Shown: piece after piece, positions 24,856-33,174 of the stretch
Layout of the letters: each line of letters opens with the position of its first letter
How positions within the stretch are numbered: position 1 is the first letter of the stretch
Assembly (NCBI GenBank): GCA_900550255.1
Contig: URQZ01000002.1
Coordinates: forward strand, 42,728 to 106,727
DNA length: 64,000 nucleotides
Direction of reading: 5' to 3'
Source of the DNA: an uncultured Mycoplasmatota bacterium
Lineage (GTDB): Bacteria > Bacillota_I > Bacilli_A > RF39 > UBA660
Program-made: the position numbers and the translations under genes
The notes under the pieces: model-generated
What the model saw: the letters and a program-made list of their open reading frames with translations, nothing else
Databases searched by the model: none
What the model was told of the DNA's origin: nothing

Positions 24856-27495
24856 TTACATTTTGTTTTTTCTTATAAAATATTTAAATGTTTCCATTAA
24901 AACTAAAATTGGAAGTGAAGCTATAATTATGTATATCATATGTTTAAATGGAATACTAGAAGTTCCTAAAAAAAGACTAAATATTGGAACTTCCATAACA
25001 ATTATTTGAAGAACAATTGCTGATAATATACTAAATATTATAAAAGGATTTCTAAATAATGATATTTTAAAAGTTGACCTTTTTTCACTTCGACAATTAA
25101 GTACATGGAAGTTTTGAATAAAGACCATATAGGCCATAACATAACCTCTTGCAACTTTTACGTCAAAATGTAGTCCTTTTATAAGATATAACCACAAAAT
25201 AAAGACTGATATTCCTATAAAAAGACCTGACAATAATACTTCACTAAGAAGTAATTTATCAAAAACAGTCTCTTTAGGATCTCTAGGTTTATCATTCATA
25301 ATTTCTTTTTCTTCACGTTCAAATGAAAGCGCTAAATCCTGAAGACCGTCTGTTACAATATTAAGCCATAATAATTGAACAGCTACAAGTGGCATTGGCA
25401 TATTAAATAAAATAGCTAAAACAAAGAATAATACCTCTGCTATTCCACAAGAAAGTAACATATAGATAACTTTTCTTATATTACTATAAGCATTTCTTCC
25501 TTCTTCAATACCTGCAACAATTGATAAAAAGTTATCATCAGTTATAATCATTGTCCCTGTTTCTTTAGCTACCTCTGTTCCACTTCCCATAGCAATCCCA
25601 ATATTAGCTGCCTTTATAGCAGGTGCATCATTTACACCATCACCCGTAACTGCTACAAATTCGCCTTGTCTTTTATATGATTCAATAATTTGAAGTTTTT
25701 GAATTGGTGTTACACGGGTAAAAATTGTTTTTGTTTTAATAAATTGATCAAACTCATTTTTACCTTTTTCAAGATATTCATCAATTTCATCACCAGTTGC
25801 AACTTGATCATAAGAACTTGCAAGTTTTAATTCTTTAGCAATGGCAAAAGCTGTTAATGGATGATCCCCTGTTACCATAACAACTTTTATTCCAGCTTTA
25901 TTACAATTTTCAATAGCACTAATAGTTTCTTTTCTAATCGGATCAATAAAAGCTACAAGTCCCATAAAAATCAAATTTGGAATATCTTTTTCTTCATAAT
26001 TTTTATGTTCTTCAAAGTTTAAAACCTCTCCTTTTGCAAGTGCTATTACTCTATATCCTTCGCTTGCTAATTTTTCATTTTGTTTAGTTATTAAATCTTT
26101 ATCTATTTTTTTTATTTCATCTCCCATTTGCATCCTATCACAAAAAGCAAAAACTTTTTCTAATGATCCTTTAACCGTACAATAATTTTTACCATCTTTT
26201 TCATAAAAAACAGATGAATATTTTTTTTCTGATTCGTAAGGAATTTCTCCAAGTATTTTGTTGTCAATTTGTATTTTTTGTTTTTTAGCTAAAGCAAGAA
26301 AAGCAACATCAATTGAATCTCCAATATATGTCCAACTGTTTTTTTCAAAAACAAGTTCTGCTTCATTATTAATTGCTCCTAAAAAACTTATTTCATTTGC
26401 TTTTTTTAAGTTATCTCCAATTATTTTACCATTATCATTATATCCAATACCTTCTACTTCATAAAAAGAAGAATCTGGCAAAACAATTTTTTTAGCTGTT
26501 TGTTCATTAATAGTTAGAGTCCCTGTTTTATCTGAGGCAATTACAGTACAACTTCCCAAACTCTCAACTGAATTTAATTTTTTAACAATAACATTTCTTT
26601 TTGACATACGATTTGATCCGATAGTAAGCGCTAAAGTTAAGGCAAGTGGTAAACCTTCTGGCATTGCTGATACTGATAAAGCTACAACCGATAAAAAAAT
26701 TTCAGCTGGTAATTCTTTTTTCATCAAAAGCAAAACCGTTAATAATATCGCAACAATCACAACAAGTAAACTTATTTGTTTAGAAAATTTTTCCATTCTT
26801 ATCATTAATGGTGATTTAGTTTTTTTTGTTTCAATTACTTTACTTGCAATCTTTCCTATTTCTGTATTAACAGAACATGCAACCACAATACATTTTGCTC
26901 TCCCTGTTATAACAGAAGTTCCTGCAAAAGCCATATTTTTTTGTTCAGCTAGTGAAACTTTTGAATTAATAGTTTTTTCATTTTTAACAGAAGCCATTGA
27001 TTCGCCAGTTAAAATAGATTCGTCAATTGTTAGATTATTTGCTTCTATTATTCTTAAATCAGCTGATACCTTATCACCAGATTCTAATAAAACAATATCA
27101 CCAACAACTAAATCATCAGCTATGATTTTAATTTTTTTACCATCTCTTAAAACGCTAGTTTTTGTTTTGATAATATTCTCTAGACTTTCAGCACTTTTAC
27201 CAGCCTTATATTCCTGAATAGTTCCCATTATAGCATCAACTAATATAATAAATATTATAGCTAAAGCATCAACTACCTCACCTATTAAAAACGAAAAGAA
27301 AATAGCTGCTATCATTACAAAAATGATAGGATCGATAAATTCACTAATAAAAATTTGAAAAATATTTTTCTTTTTTTCTTTAGGTAAAATATTTTTACCA
27401 TTCTTCATTAATCTTTCATTTGCTTCCATAGTAGATAATCCATTACTGGAACTATTTAATTTTTTGAAAATATCTGTAACTTCTTTTTGATACAT
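24856..27495 (-). CDS. P-type Ca2+-transporting ATPase (P2A, SERCA/PMCA-like)
   Basis: Pumps Ca2+ out of the cell using ATP. This 879-residue protein has the full layout: cation_ATPase_N, two membrane pairs, actuator motif LTGES, phosphorylation site SDKTGTLT (Asp322), the nucleotide-binding region with KGSLEKVFAFC, and hinge TGDGVNDAPAIK. Six C-terminal membrane segments follow, including VQLLWLNIVTDGLQDLALSF with the N-x-x-T-D of the Ca2+ site; the M4 sequence VALSVSAMPEGLPLAL has the PEGLP ligand motif. A TTG at 27510 is in frame, but GGAGGATAG between it and the ATG at 27495 makes the latter the start. Confidence 0.93.
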   Translation of the reverse strand: MYQKEVTDIFKKLNSSSNGLSTMEANERLMKNGKNILPKEKKKNIFQIFISEFIDPIIFVMIAAIFFSFLIGEVVDALAIIFIILVDAIMGTIQEYKAGKSAESLENIIKTKTSVLRDGKKIKIIADDLVVGDIVLLESGDKVSADLRIIEANNLTIDESILTGESMASVKNEKTINSKVSLAEQKNMAFAGTSVITGRAKCIVVACSVNTEIGKIASKVIETKKTKSPLMIRMEKFSKQISLLVVIVAILLTVLLLMKKELPAEIFLSVVALSVSAMPEGLPLALTLALTIGSNRMSKRNVIVKKLNSVESLGSCTVIASDKTGTLTINEQTAKKIVLPDSSFYEVEGIGYNDNGKIIGDNLKKANEISFLGAINNEAELVFEKNSWTYIGDSIDVAFLALAKKQKIQIDNKILGEIPYESEKKYSSVFYEKDGKNYCTVKGSLEKVFAFCDRMQMGDEIKKIDKDLITKQNEKLASEGYRVIALAKGEVLNFEEHKNYEEKDIPNLIFMGLVAFIDPIRKETISAIENCNKAGIKVVMVTGDHPLTAFAIAKELKLASSYDQVATGDEIDEYLEKGKNEFDQFIKTKTIFTRVTPIQKLQIIESYKRQGEFVAVTGDGVNDAPAIKAANIGIAMGSGTEVAKETGTMIITDDNFLSIVAGIEEGRNAYSNIRKVIYMLLSCGIAEVLFFVLAILFNMPMPLVAVQLLWLNIVTDGLQDLALSFEREEKEIMNDKPRDPKETVFDKLLLSEVLLSGLFIGISVFILWLYLIKGLHFDVKVARGYVMAYMVFIQNFHVLNCRSEKRSTFKISLFRNPFIIFSILSAIVLQIIVMEVPIFSLFLGTSSIPFKHMIYIIIASLPILVLMETFKYFIRKNKM

Positions 27496-27599
27496 ATAAC
27501 TATCCTCCAATAAGATAATTATAACACTTTTTAAAATTTCAAAACAATTACTAATACATAATTTTACACTTTTATGGTATAATTACTCTAGGTGATAAA

Positions 27600-28010
27600 A
27601 TGAAAAAATATCTTTTAATGATTTCCTTTGGTTTAATATTATGTTGTGGATGTTCTAAAAAAACTTTAAATTGCTCTATCGAACATGATGAGGATGATGC
27701 CATAACTACTACTAATATCAGTTATAATTTTAATTTTTTGGGGAAACAAACAGAACGTGAAGAAACAAGAACAACAACATTTAATACATTAGAAGAATGT
27801 ATTAATTACTATAATTATTTAACTAATTTATATAGTGATTCTAATTATACAGTGGAAAAAGACGAATCAACATTTAGTGTTAAAGTATATCAAATCATTG
27901 ACTTTGCAAACGTTGATAAAAATACTCTAAAAGATATAAAACCAGATAAAAAAACAAGAAAAAATAAGGTATCAAAATATTACAAAGAAATGGGTTATAA
28001 TTGCAATTAA
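27600..28010 (+). CDS. Small secreted lipoprotein, YehR/DUF1307-like
   Basis: This 136-residue protein starts with a lipoprotein signal peptide: Lys2-Lys3, a hydrophobic core, and LILCCGC with the probable lipidated Cys at 18. The mature part begins SKKTLNCSIEHDED and has a second Cys pair (residues about 25 and 63) and a C-terminal CN. The size and the KKTLxC start recall DUF1307/YehR-type lipoproteins, but resemblance is loose. Function unknown. AGGTGAT precedes the ATG, and TGGTATAAT (extended -10) lies about 20 bases upstream. Confidence 0.7.
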   Translation: MKKYLLMISFGLILCCGCSKKTLNCSIEHDEDDAITTTNISYNFNFLGKQTEREETRTTTFNTLEECINYYNYLTNLYSDSNYTVEKDESTFSVKVYQIIDFANVDKNTLKDIKPDKKTRKNKVSKYYKEMGYNCN

Positions 28011-28011
28011 A

Positions 28012-28035
28012 AAAACTATTCAAAATAGTTTTTTT
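28012..28035 (+). terminator. Terminator between convergent genes
   Basis: A 9-bp stem AAAACTATT / AATAGTTTT with a 3-base loop is followed by a T run. A-rich 5' flank means it may also serve the minus-strand cse60 gene. Confidence 0.75.
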
Positions 28036-28202
28036 TAGTTATAAATAATCATTGCTGAAAAACAATATATTTGTTCTTCAGAAAAAACACTTATTGCAAC
28101 TTGATATTTTATATCTATTACATCAATATCATCAGTTAAAAATTCATTAATAGCTGCCTCTAAATCTTTTTCATGGGCCTCATCAAATAATTTAACTCTC
28201 AT
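28035..28202 (-). CDS. cse60: Cse60-family sporulation-associated small protein
   Basis: This 55-residue protein matches the Cse60 family (PF10957) over its whole length: MRVKLFDEAHEKDLEAAINE, then VIDIKYQVAISVF and EEQIYCFSAMIIY. In B. subtilis cse60 belongs to the sigma-E regulon; its molecular role is unknown, and relatives occur widely in Firmicutes. I chose the ATG at 28202, which has GGTGAT 4 bases upstream, over the ATG at 28226. Confidence 0.82.
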   Translation of the reverse strand: MRVKLFDEAHEKDLEAAINEFLTDDIDVIDIKYQVAISVFSEEQIYCFSAMIIYN

Positions 28203-28240
28203 AATATCACCATAATAATTATACATAATAAATTAGTCTA

Positions 28241-29764
28241 TTAATGTCTAATTTTTTTAATCTTATCATAAAAATAATTAAATTCAGATGTTTTGAAAAA
28301 TAATAAAACTAAAATAACATTAACACTTATTACAACTAAAATGGCAATTAAAATTAAAATAAAGATATTATTAATTGCTATCATTGAAACAAAGTAATTA
28401 AGAATTATTGAAATAGCAATAAAAATTACTAAATATTTAAGATAATCAATATAATAGCTTTTTGGTGAGATTTCAAAACCATATTTATGAACAATGTAAG
28501 GATCAAGCCAAGCTGTCGTTACAAGTCGACTTATTAATGTCCCTATTAATACACCCTCTATGCCAATGAATTGAACTAAAACTACTGAAATAACAATATT
28601 TATTATGACCATTATAATTGGACGATATTTAGCTATCCAGAATAATCCATATGCATTTCTAAATGAGTTAGTAACACTTTGCATACCAAGAACATAAAAG
28701 TTAAGAACTAAAAGAAATACAATACTAAATCCCATTACATACTTTTTACCAATCCAAATATTAATAAATGGATTAATTAAAACTATTATACATACTCCAA
28801 ATAAAGCATAAAGCCAGAAATTCGCAAAGTTTAAATTATCATAAACTTCTTTACTTCTCTTTTTATTTGTTGTTACAACTAAATTACCTATACTAGAAGT
28901 TATAGCATTAAAGATTTGATTTAAAACAGTTGTTATAGAATTAATAATTAAAACGTAATTTGAATAAAAACCAACAATAATTAAACCAATAAACTTAGAA
29001 ATAATAATATTATCTGTTCCATTCATAATAACTGTTCCAACTTTATATATAAATAAAGATGATACATTTTTCTTAATACCTTCCATATCTTCTTTTTCTA
29101 ATTTTTCATCTGTTTTATTTTTAATAAATGGATATAGTTTATTAGCTTTACTAGATATATATATATTTTGAATAATAACTAAAATAATACTTGAAAGTAA
29201 AAATAAAATATAGTTTTTAGTAGTTACAAGTAAAATTATTTGTATAATTGATAATAAAGTTGAAAAAGTAAAAATAATACGTGAAGTAATATATCCTTTT
29301 TGATCAGAATCAATCAAAAATTTCTTATATACAAAGAAATAACTAGATGCTGAATGAATTACAAATAGAATATAAATTAAACTTAAATGAGGAACATTTT
29401 TTGGAATATCTTTAATAATTAAACCTAAAAAAGGCGTTAAAGATAATCCTATTAATAAGACAGCAATTCCGATTATAGTATATACTTTCTTATAAAAGTT
29501 CATTAAAACATTAATTTTATGTTCATCTTTCTTTGCTAAAGGTTTATACAAACTATATGGAATAGCAATACCAATTCCAAGATCTGCAAGAGATAACATT
29601 GTTATAATATTTGTAAAAAGCCCATTAACACCTAAGTATTCATCATTAAGCATTTTAATAAACACTGTTTTTACAGCAAAATTTAATACAACCGTTAATA
29701 CTTGTGTCACAATTGACATAGCTGAATTTATAATTGAGTTTTCTGTTCTTGATCTTTGTTTCAT
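28241..29764 (-). CDS. Second Wzx-type flippase, outside the capsule operon
   Basis: This 507-residue MOP-superfamily exporter has about 14 membrane segments, with DEYLGVNGLFTNIITMLSLA, LGIGIAIPYSLYKPLAK and DNIIISKFIGLIIVG. It is clearly paralogous to the capsule flippase at 18260-19780, sharing the same motifs and length. No glycosyltransferase, polymerase or LCP gene is next to it, so its substrate is unknown. The ribosome site AAGGAGTGA is strong. Confidence 0.88.
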   Translation of the reverse strand: MKQRSRTENSIINSAMSIVTQVLTVVLNFAVKTVFIKMLNDEYLGVNGLFTNIITMLSLADLGIGIAIPYSLYKPLAKKDEHKINVLMNFYKKVYTIIGIAVLLIGLSLTPFLGLIIKDIPKNVPHLSLIYILFVIHSASSYFFVYKKFLIDSDQKGYITSRIIFTFSTLLSIIQIILLVTTKNYILFLLSSIILVIIQNIYISSKANKLYPFIKNKTDEKLEKEDMEGIKKNVSSLFIYKVGTVIMNGTDNIIISKFIGLIIVGFYSNYVLIINSITTVLNQIFNAITSSIGNLVVTTNKKRSKEVYDNLNFANFWLYALFGVCIIVLINPFINIWIGKKYVMGFSIVFLLVLNFYVLGMQSVTNSFRNAYGLFWIAKYRPIIMVIINIVISVVLVQFIGIEGVLIGTLISRLVTTAWLDPYIVHKYGFEISPKSYYIDYLKYLVIFIAISIILNYFVSMIAINNIFILILIAILVVISVNVILVLLFFKTSEFNYFYDKIKKIRH

Positions 29765-29814
29765 GTCGTCACTCCTTATTTATATTATACCTAAATTTAA
29801 TTAAGTTGTACATA

Positions 29815-29842
29815 TTGACTTATAAAAATGTTGTGATATAAT
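29815..29842 (+). promoter_or_regulatory. Sigma-A-type promoter of the unknown ORF at 29862
   Basis: TTGACT (29815-29820) and TATAAT (29837-29842) have a 16-base spacer; the start codon is 20 bases further. Confidence 0.7.
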
Positions 29843-29861
29843 AACGCCGTGTGGTGATTTT

Positions 29862-30671
29862 ATGGAAAATTTATTAAAAAAAGAATACTTACATTTAGGT
29901 ACTGATCATATTTATAAAGAATTATGGCAAAATATTCAAATGGACCAAATATATCCATTATCAAAGCCATATGGTGGTATATGGGCAAGTCATACTAGAT
30001 TTGATGATAATAGAATTTGTGATTGGATTGATTATTTAGCAGATGATGATTATGAATTGGAACGTTTAAAATACCAAAAAAGTTGTTTAATAAAATTTAA
30101 AGAAAATATTCGCTTTTTACAAGTTAATGATAGTAATGATTTTAAAAATCTAAAAGAATCTGGATTTACAAAAAGTGTAACAAGCAAACTAATTGATTTA
30201 AATTACAATGTAGAAGATATACCATACTATGAAAAAATTTCAGAATTCTATGATTTATTATATGTTAATCCTAATGCCAATCCTAGTTTAAAAAAATATT
30301 GTTTTAATACTATGTTAGCACTTAACCCTGATGCAATTGAATATTATAAATCTGTAATGCTTGATATAGAAAAACAAACAATTATAAAATATGAGGAAAA
30401 GAAAAAATTAACTGAACCAACTCAAAAATATTATGATTTAGTTAAATATATTAATGGAAGTTTTAAAAATATTGGTTTTAGTGGTAACTATCAAGAATAC
30501 ATACTAAAATTAAATTCTTATAAAAAAGAATTAACCAAAATAATAAAAAATAATATTGATGACAAATACTTAAATGATGTAAAAACTAATACTTTAATTG
30601 ATACAATCATTCAAAATTCATATCGTGAAAAATATTTAGAAAAACAAAAAATACTATTAAAACAAGCCTAA
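29862..30671 (+). CDS. Hypothetical protein with KPYGGIWAS motif
   Basis: I do not recognise a named family. This 269-residue cytoplasmic protein is Lys/Tyr/Asn-rich and has no signal peptide or membrane segment. Residues 1-50 read YLHLGTDHIYKELW, then LSKPYGGIWASHTR and NRICDWIDYL. The small H-x-G start plus KPxGGxWAS followed by W-x-D/E resembles N-termini of some phage and plasmid proteins that I suspect have an ADP-ribosyltransferase-like fold; this is a weak impression. The second half (from about residue 150) is helical with YYKSVMLDIEKQ and YKKELTKIIKN. It has its own promoter, GTGGTGAT ribosome site and terminator, so it is expressed alone. Confidence 0.75.
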   Translation: MENLLKKEYLHLGTDHIYKELWQNIQMDQIYPLSKPYGGIWASHTRFDDNRICDWIDYLADDDYELERLKYQKSCLIKFKENIRFLQVNDSNDFKNLKESGFTKSVTSKLIDLNYNVEDIPYYEKISEFYDLLYVNPNANPSLKKYCFNTMLALNPDAIEYYKSVMLDIEKQTIIKYEEKKKLTEPTQKYYDLVKYINGSFKNIGFSGNYQEYILKLNSYKKELTKIIKNNIDDKYLNDVKTNTLIDTIIQNSYREKYLEKQKILLKQA

Positions 30672-30692
30672 GCTTGTTTTAATTTTTTATTG
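30659..30692 (+). terminator. Terminator of the unknown ORF
   Basis: A 9-bp stem AAAACAAGC / GCTTGTTTT with a 4-base loop is followed by AATTTTTT. It overlaps the stop codons of both convergent genes. Confidence 0.8.
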
Positions 30693-32001
30693 CTTTAAAC
30701 ATTTTCTTCCATAAATCTTTTGAAGAATAATTTAAAATACCAACTTTATAAATTCTTAATCCATATTTAACTAATATAAAATTAGTAAAAATCAAAATAA
30801 TAATTCCAATTATTACATCTAAAATACTAATCTGTCCTAATACTAAAAGAGATGGCGCTAAAATAGCTGATATAAATGGTACAAAAGATAATACTTTAAT
30901 AAAAGCTGCCCCTTTAAAAATACCAGCCATCATAGATAAATAATATCCTACTAGAGAAACTAAAACAATTGGTGTTTGAACTTGTTGAAAATCTTCCGTA
31001 TTGGTTGTCATAGAAGCTAAAATTCCTGCTACTAAAGAGTAAGCAATAAAAGTTAAAATCATTGAAATTAACATAAGTGGTATTATATAAATTAATTGAT
31101 TTATTAAATCGGTATCTAAAGCCTTTTTTAATATATCTGTAACATCAAAACCTGCTTTTGCAATCAAATTACTACCGCCCATTAATTTTCTAACTAATAA
31201 CCCAATAGCTGAATCTAGTAAAAGGATTATACCTTGTATTAAAACAAAAGTATTCCCGGCTATGATTTTAGAAGCAAAATGCGTCTTTGGAGAAACATTT
31301 GAAATAATTATTTCCATTCCACGTGTTGTTTTTTCATCATTTACTTCTGCCCCTATCATTTGAACTAAATAAATACTAAGAATAAAAAATGGCAAAATAA
31401 TAAATGGAAAAACGGTTGACATTATTGTCTCCATATTTTCATCTTTTGACTTTTTATTTTCATCTAGAATAATTCTATCTATTTTTATATCAGAATATAA
31501 TTTTGTAATTTCATCTTCACTTAATCCCAAACTAGCAATTGCATAATTAGTTCTAAGATTTGTCAAACAATTTGTTATTATTTGATAATCAATTGTATCA
31601 ATAAACGTGTTACTTATAACTTTAGCCTTTAATATATCTTTTTCATCGCTATTTAATTCAATTATAATAGCTTTTTCTTCTTTTTTTATTTTTTTCTTTC
31701 CATCTTCTAATGATTTATTATATTTTTTTACTTCATAAGAATTACTATTTTTTAGATTAATGTCTGTCTTTTCTATACTATCTTTAAATATTTCAAAAGA
31801 AGTATTAGTATTATCAATTACATATATTTTTTGTTTTTCATTAAAATCTCCACCAAAAAATCCTATAATGCTATCAATATTAAAAAGTCCAACAATTGCA
31901 AACATTAAAATAATATTTACAATTACAAACCATTTAGATTTGATTTTTCTTTTTAAACTAACACCAGTTAAATACCATAATTTATTTTTCAAATTCTTCA
32001 C
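30679..32001 (-). CDS. ABC-2 type transporter permease (NatB-like)
   Basis: Membrane subunit of an ABC exporter. This 440-residue protein has one N-terminal membrane segment (about 24-44), a large extracytoplasmic domain (45-195), then six membrane segments, which is the NatB/ABC2_membrane_3 layout. GAEVNDEKTTRGMEIIISN-VSPKTHFASKI is the coupling-helix region typical of Na+-efflux or peptide/antibiotic exporters. It starts with GTG and overlaps the ATPase gene by 20 bases. The exported substrate is not evident; NatAB proteins in B. subtilis export Na+. Confidence 0.87.
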   Translation of the reverse strand: MKNLKNKLWYLTGVSLKRKIKSKWFVIVNIILMFAIVGLFNIDSIIGFFGGDFNEKQKIYVIDNTNTSFEIFKDSIEKTDINLKNSNSYEVKKYNKSLEDGKKKIKKEEKAIIIELNSDEKDILKAKVISNTFIDTIDYQIITNCLTNLRTNYAIASLGLSEDEITKLYSDIKIDRIILDENKKSKDENMETIMSTVFPFIILPFFILSIYLVQMIGAEVNDEKTTRGMEIIISNVSPKTHFASKIIAGNTFVLIQGIILLLDSAIGLLVRKLMGGSNLIAKAGFDVTDILKKALDTDLINQLIYIIPLMLISMILTFIAYSLVAGILASMTTNTEDFQQVQTPIVLVSLVGYYLSMMAGIFKGAAFIKVLSFVPFISAILAPSLLVLGQISILDVIIGIIILIFTNFILVKYGLRIYKVGILNYSSKDLWKKMFKAIKN

Positions 32002-32881
32002 CTACTTTCTCAACAAAAATCTCATTTAATGAAGCTTCTTCTACAACAAATTTAACTACATTATGTGCCTTACTTACTACTTTAAAAACATTTTCTATAT
32101 AACTGCTATCTTCTATTTTTACGACATATTCATCAGCTTTTTTTGTAACACTTATAACTCCTTTAATTTTTTCTAATTTTTCTATTTCAATATCTGCTTT
32201 AATATTGATATTTTTTTTACGATATTTTTCTTTTATATCTTTTAAATAACCACTAATAACTGATCTACCGTTCATTAAAATAACTAATTTTTTACAAAAT
32301 AATTCAACATGTTCCATTCGATGTGAAGAAAAAATAATCATACTACCTTTTTTGGACATATCAATTATTTCTTGTTTAAATAATTCAACATTAAAAGGAT
32401 CTAATCCACTAAAAGGTTCATCTAAAATAAGTAATCTTGGTTCATTAATTATAGCTGTAATAAATTGTATTTTTTGCTGATTACCTTTTGACAATTCTTT
32501 TATTTTTTTATTCTTATATTCTGTAATTCCAAATTTTTCTAATAATTTATCTAAGCGATTAATAATATCTTTTTTATTCATTCCTTTAAGTGTTCCATAA
32601 AACAAAACTTGCTCTAAAACAGTCATTTTTGTAAGTAAACTTCTCTCTTCTGTTAAGAACCCAATTTGATCTGTTATATCATAATCAATCTTTTTACCAT
32701 CTAATGTAATACTTCCACTACTAGCATCAAGAAGTCCCATTATCATTCTAAATGTTGTTGTTTTACCTGCACCATTTATTCCAAGTAATCCAAATATTTC
32801 ACCAGGTTTGACTGTAAACGATAAATTATCAACAGCTAAAAAATCTCCGTAATATTTTGATACCTTATCAACCTTTAACAC
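31982..32881 (-). CDS. ABC transporter ATP-binding protein (NatA-like)
   Basis: Energises the NatB-like permease. This 299-residue ATPase has Walker A GINGAGKTT, Q-loop LTEERSL, signature LSKGNQQKIQF, Walker B LLILDEPFSGLD and switch IFSSHRMEHVE. A C-terminal regulatory extension (about 80 residues with the VxKxxDEYVVKIE pattern) is typical of drug/Na+ exporter ATPases. It begins with GTG behind AGGAGTGA and is first in the two-gene operon. Confidence 0.92.
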   Translation of the reverse strand: MLKVDKVSKYYGDFLAVDNLSFTVKPGEIFGLLGINGAGKTTTFRMIMGLLDASSGSITLDGKKIDYDITDQIGFLTEERSLLTKMTVLEQVLFYGTLKGMNKKDIINRLDKLLEKFGITEYKNKKIKELSKGNQQKIQFITAIINEPRLLILDEPFSGLDPFNVELFKQEIIDMSKKGSMIIFSSHRMEHVELFCKKLVILMNGRSVISGYLKDIKEKYRKKNINIKADIEIEKLEKIKGVISVTKKADEYVVKIEDSSYIENVFKVVSKAHNVVKFVVEEASLNEIFVEKVGEEFEK

Positions 32882-32939
32882 TTCTAATCACTCCTATTCT
32901 TAACTCATTATAACTTAAAAGCTAACTTTAAACAACCAT

Positions 32940-32969
32940 TTGCACCATATATATAAATAGTGGTATAAT
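32940..32969 (+). promoter_or_regulatory. Sigma-A-type promoter of the glmS transcript
   Basis: TTGCAC (32940-32945) and TATAAT (32964-32969) have an 18-base spacer with an extended TG. Transcription would start near 32976, about 45 bases before the ribozyme cleavage site. Confidence 0.75.
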
Positions 32970-33014
32970 ATAGAAGAAAGTTAGGTTTATCTTAAGGAGG
33001 ATAGAAAAGAAAAT

Positions 33015-33150
33015 TTAATTAGCGCCAGACCTTTAAATAGGTGACGAGGATAACAGTTATCGAAAATTCGGCGGATGCTGTTACGGTTTATGTAGTCGTT
33101 AGATATATTTTAAAAAGTAAAATCAAGATTATAACAAAGAATGTATCGTA
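33015..33150 (+). ncRNA. glmS ribozyme (glucosamine-6-phosphate-activated)
   Basis: The leader holds the glmS ribozyme core in order: AGCGCCAGACC at 33021, GGTGACGAGGAT at 33040, the TTATCGAAAATTCGGCGGAT core at about 33057-33075, then GCTGTTACGG. Self-cleavage is expected between A33021 and G33022 when glucosamine-6-phosphate binds, destabilising the mRNA and lowering glmS expression. The 3' boundary is approximate. It lies directly upstream of glmS and its GAGGAGG ribosome site (33161-33167), the canonical arrangement in Firmicutes. Confidence 0.95.
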
Positions 33151-33174
33151 CATTATACCAGAGGAGGTTTTTTT

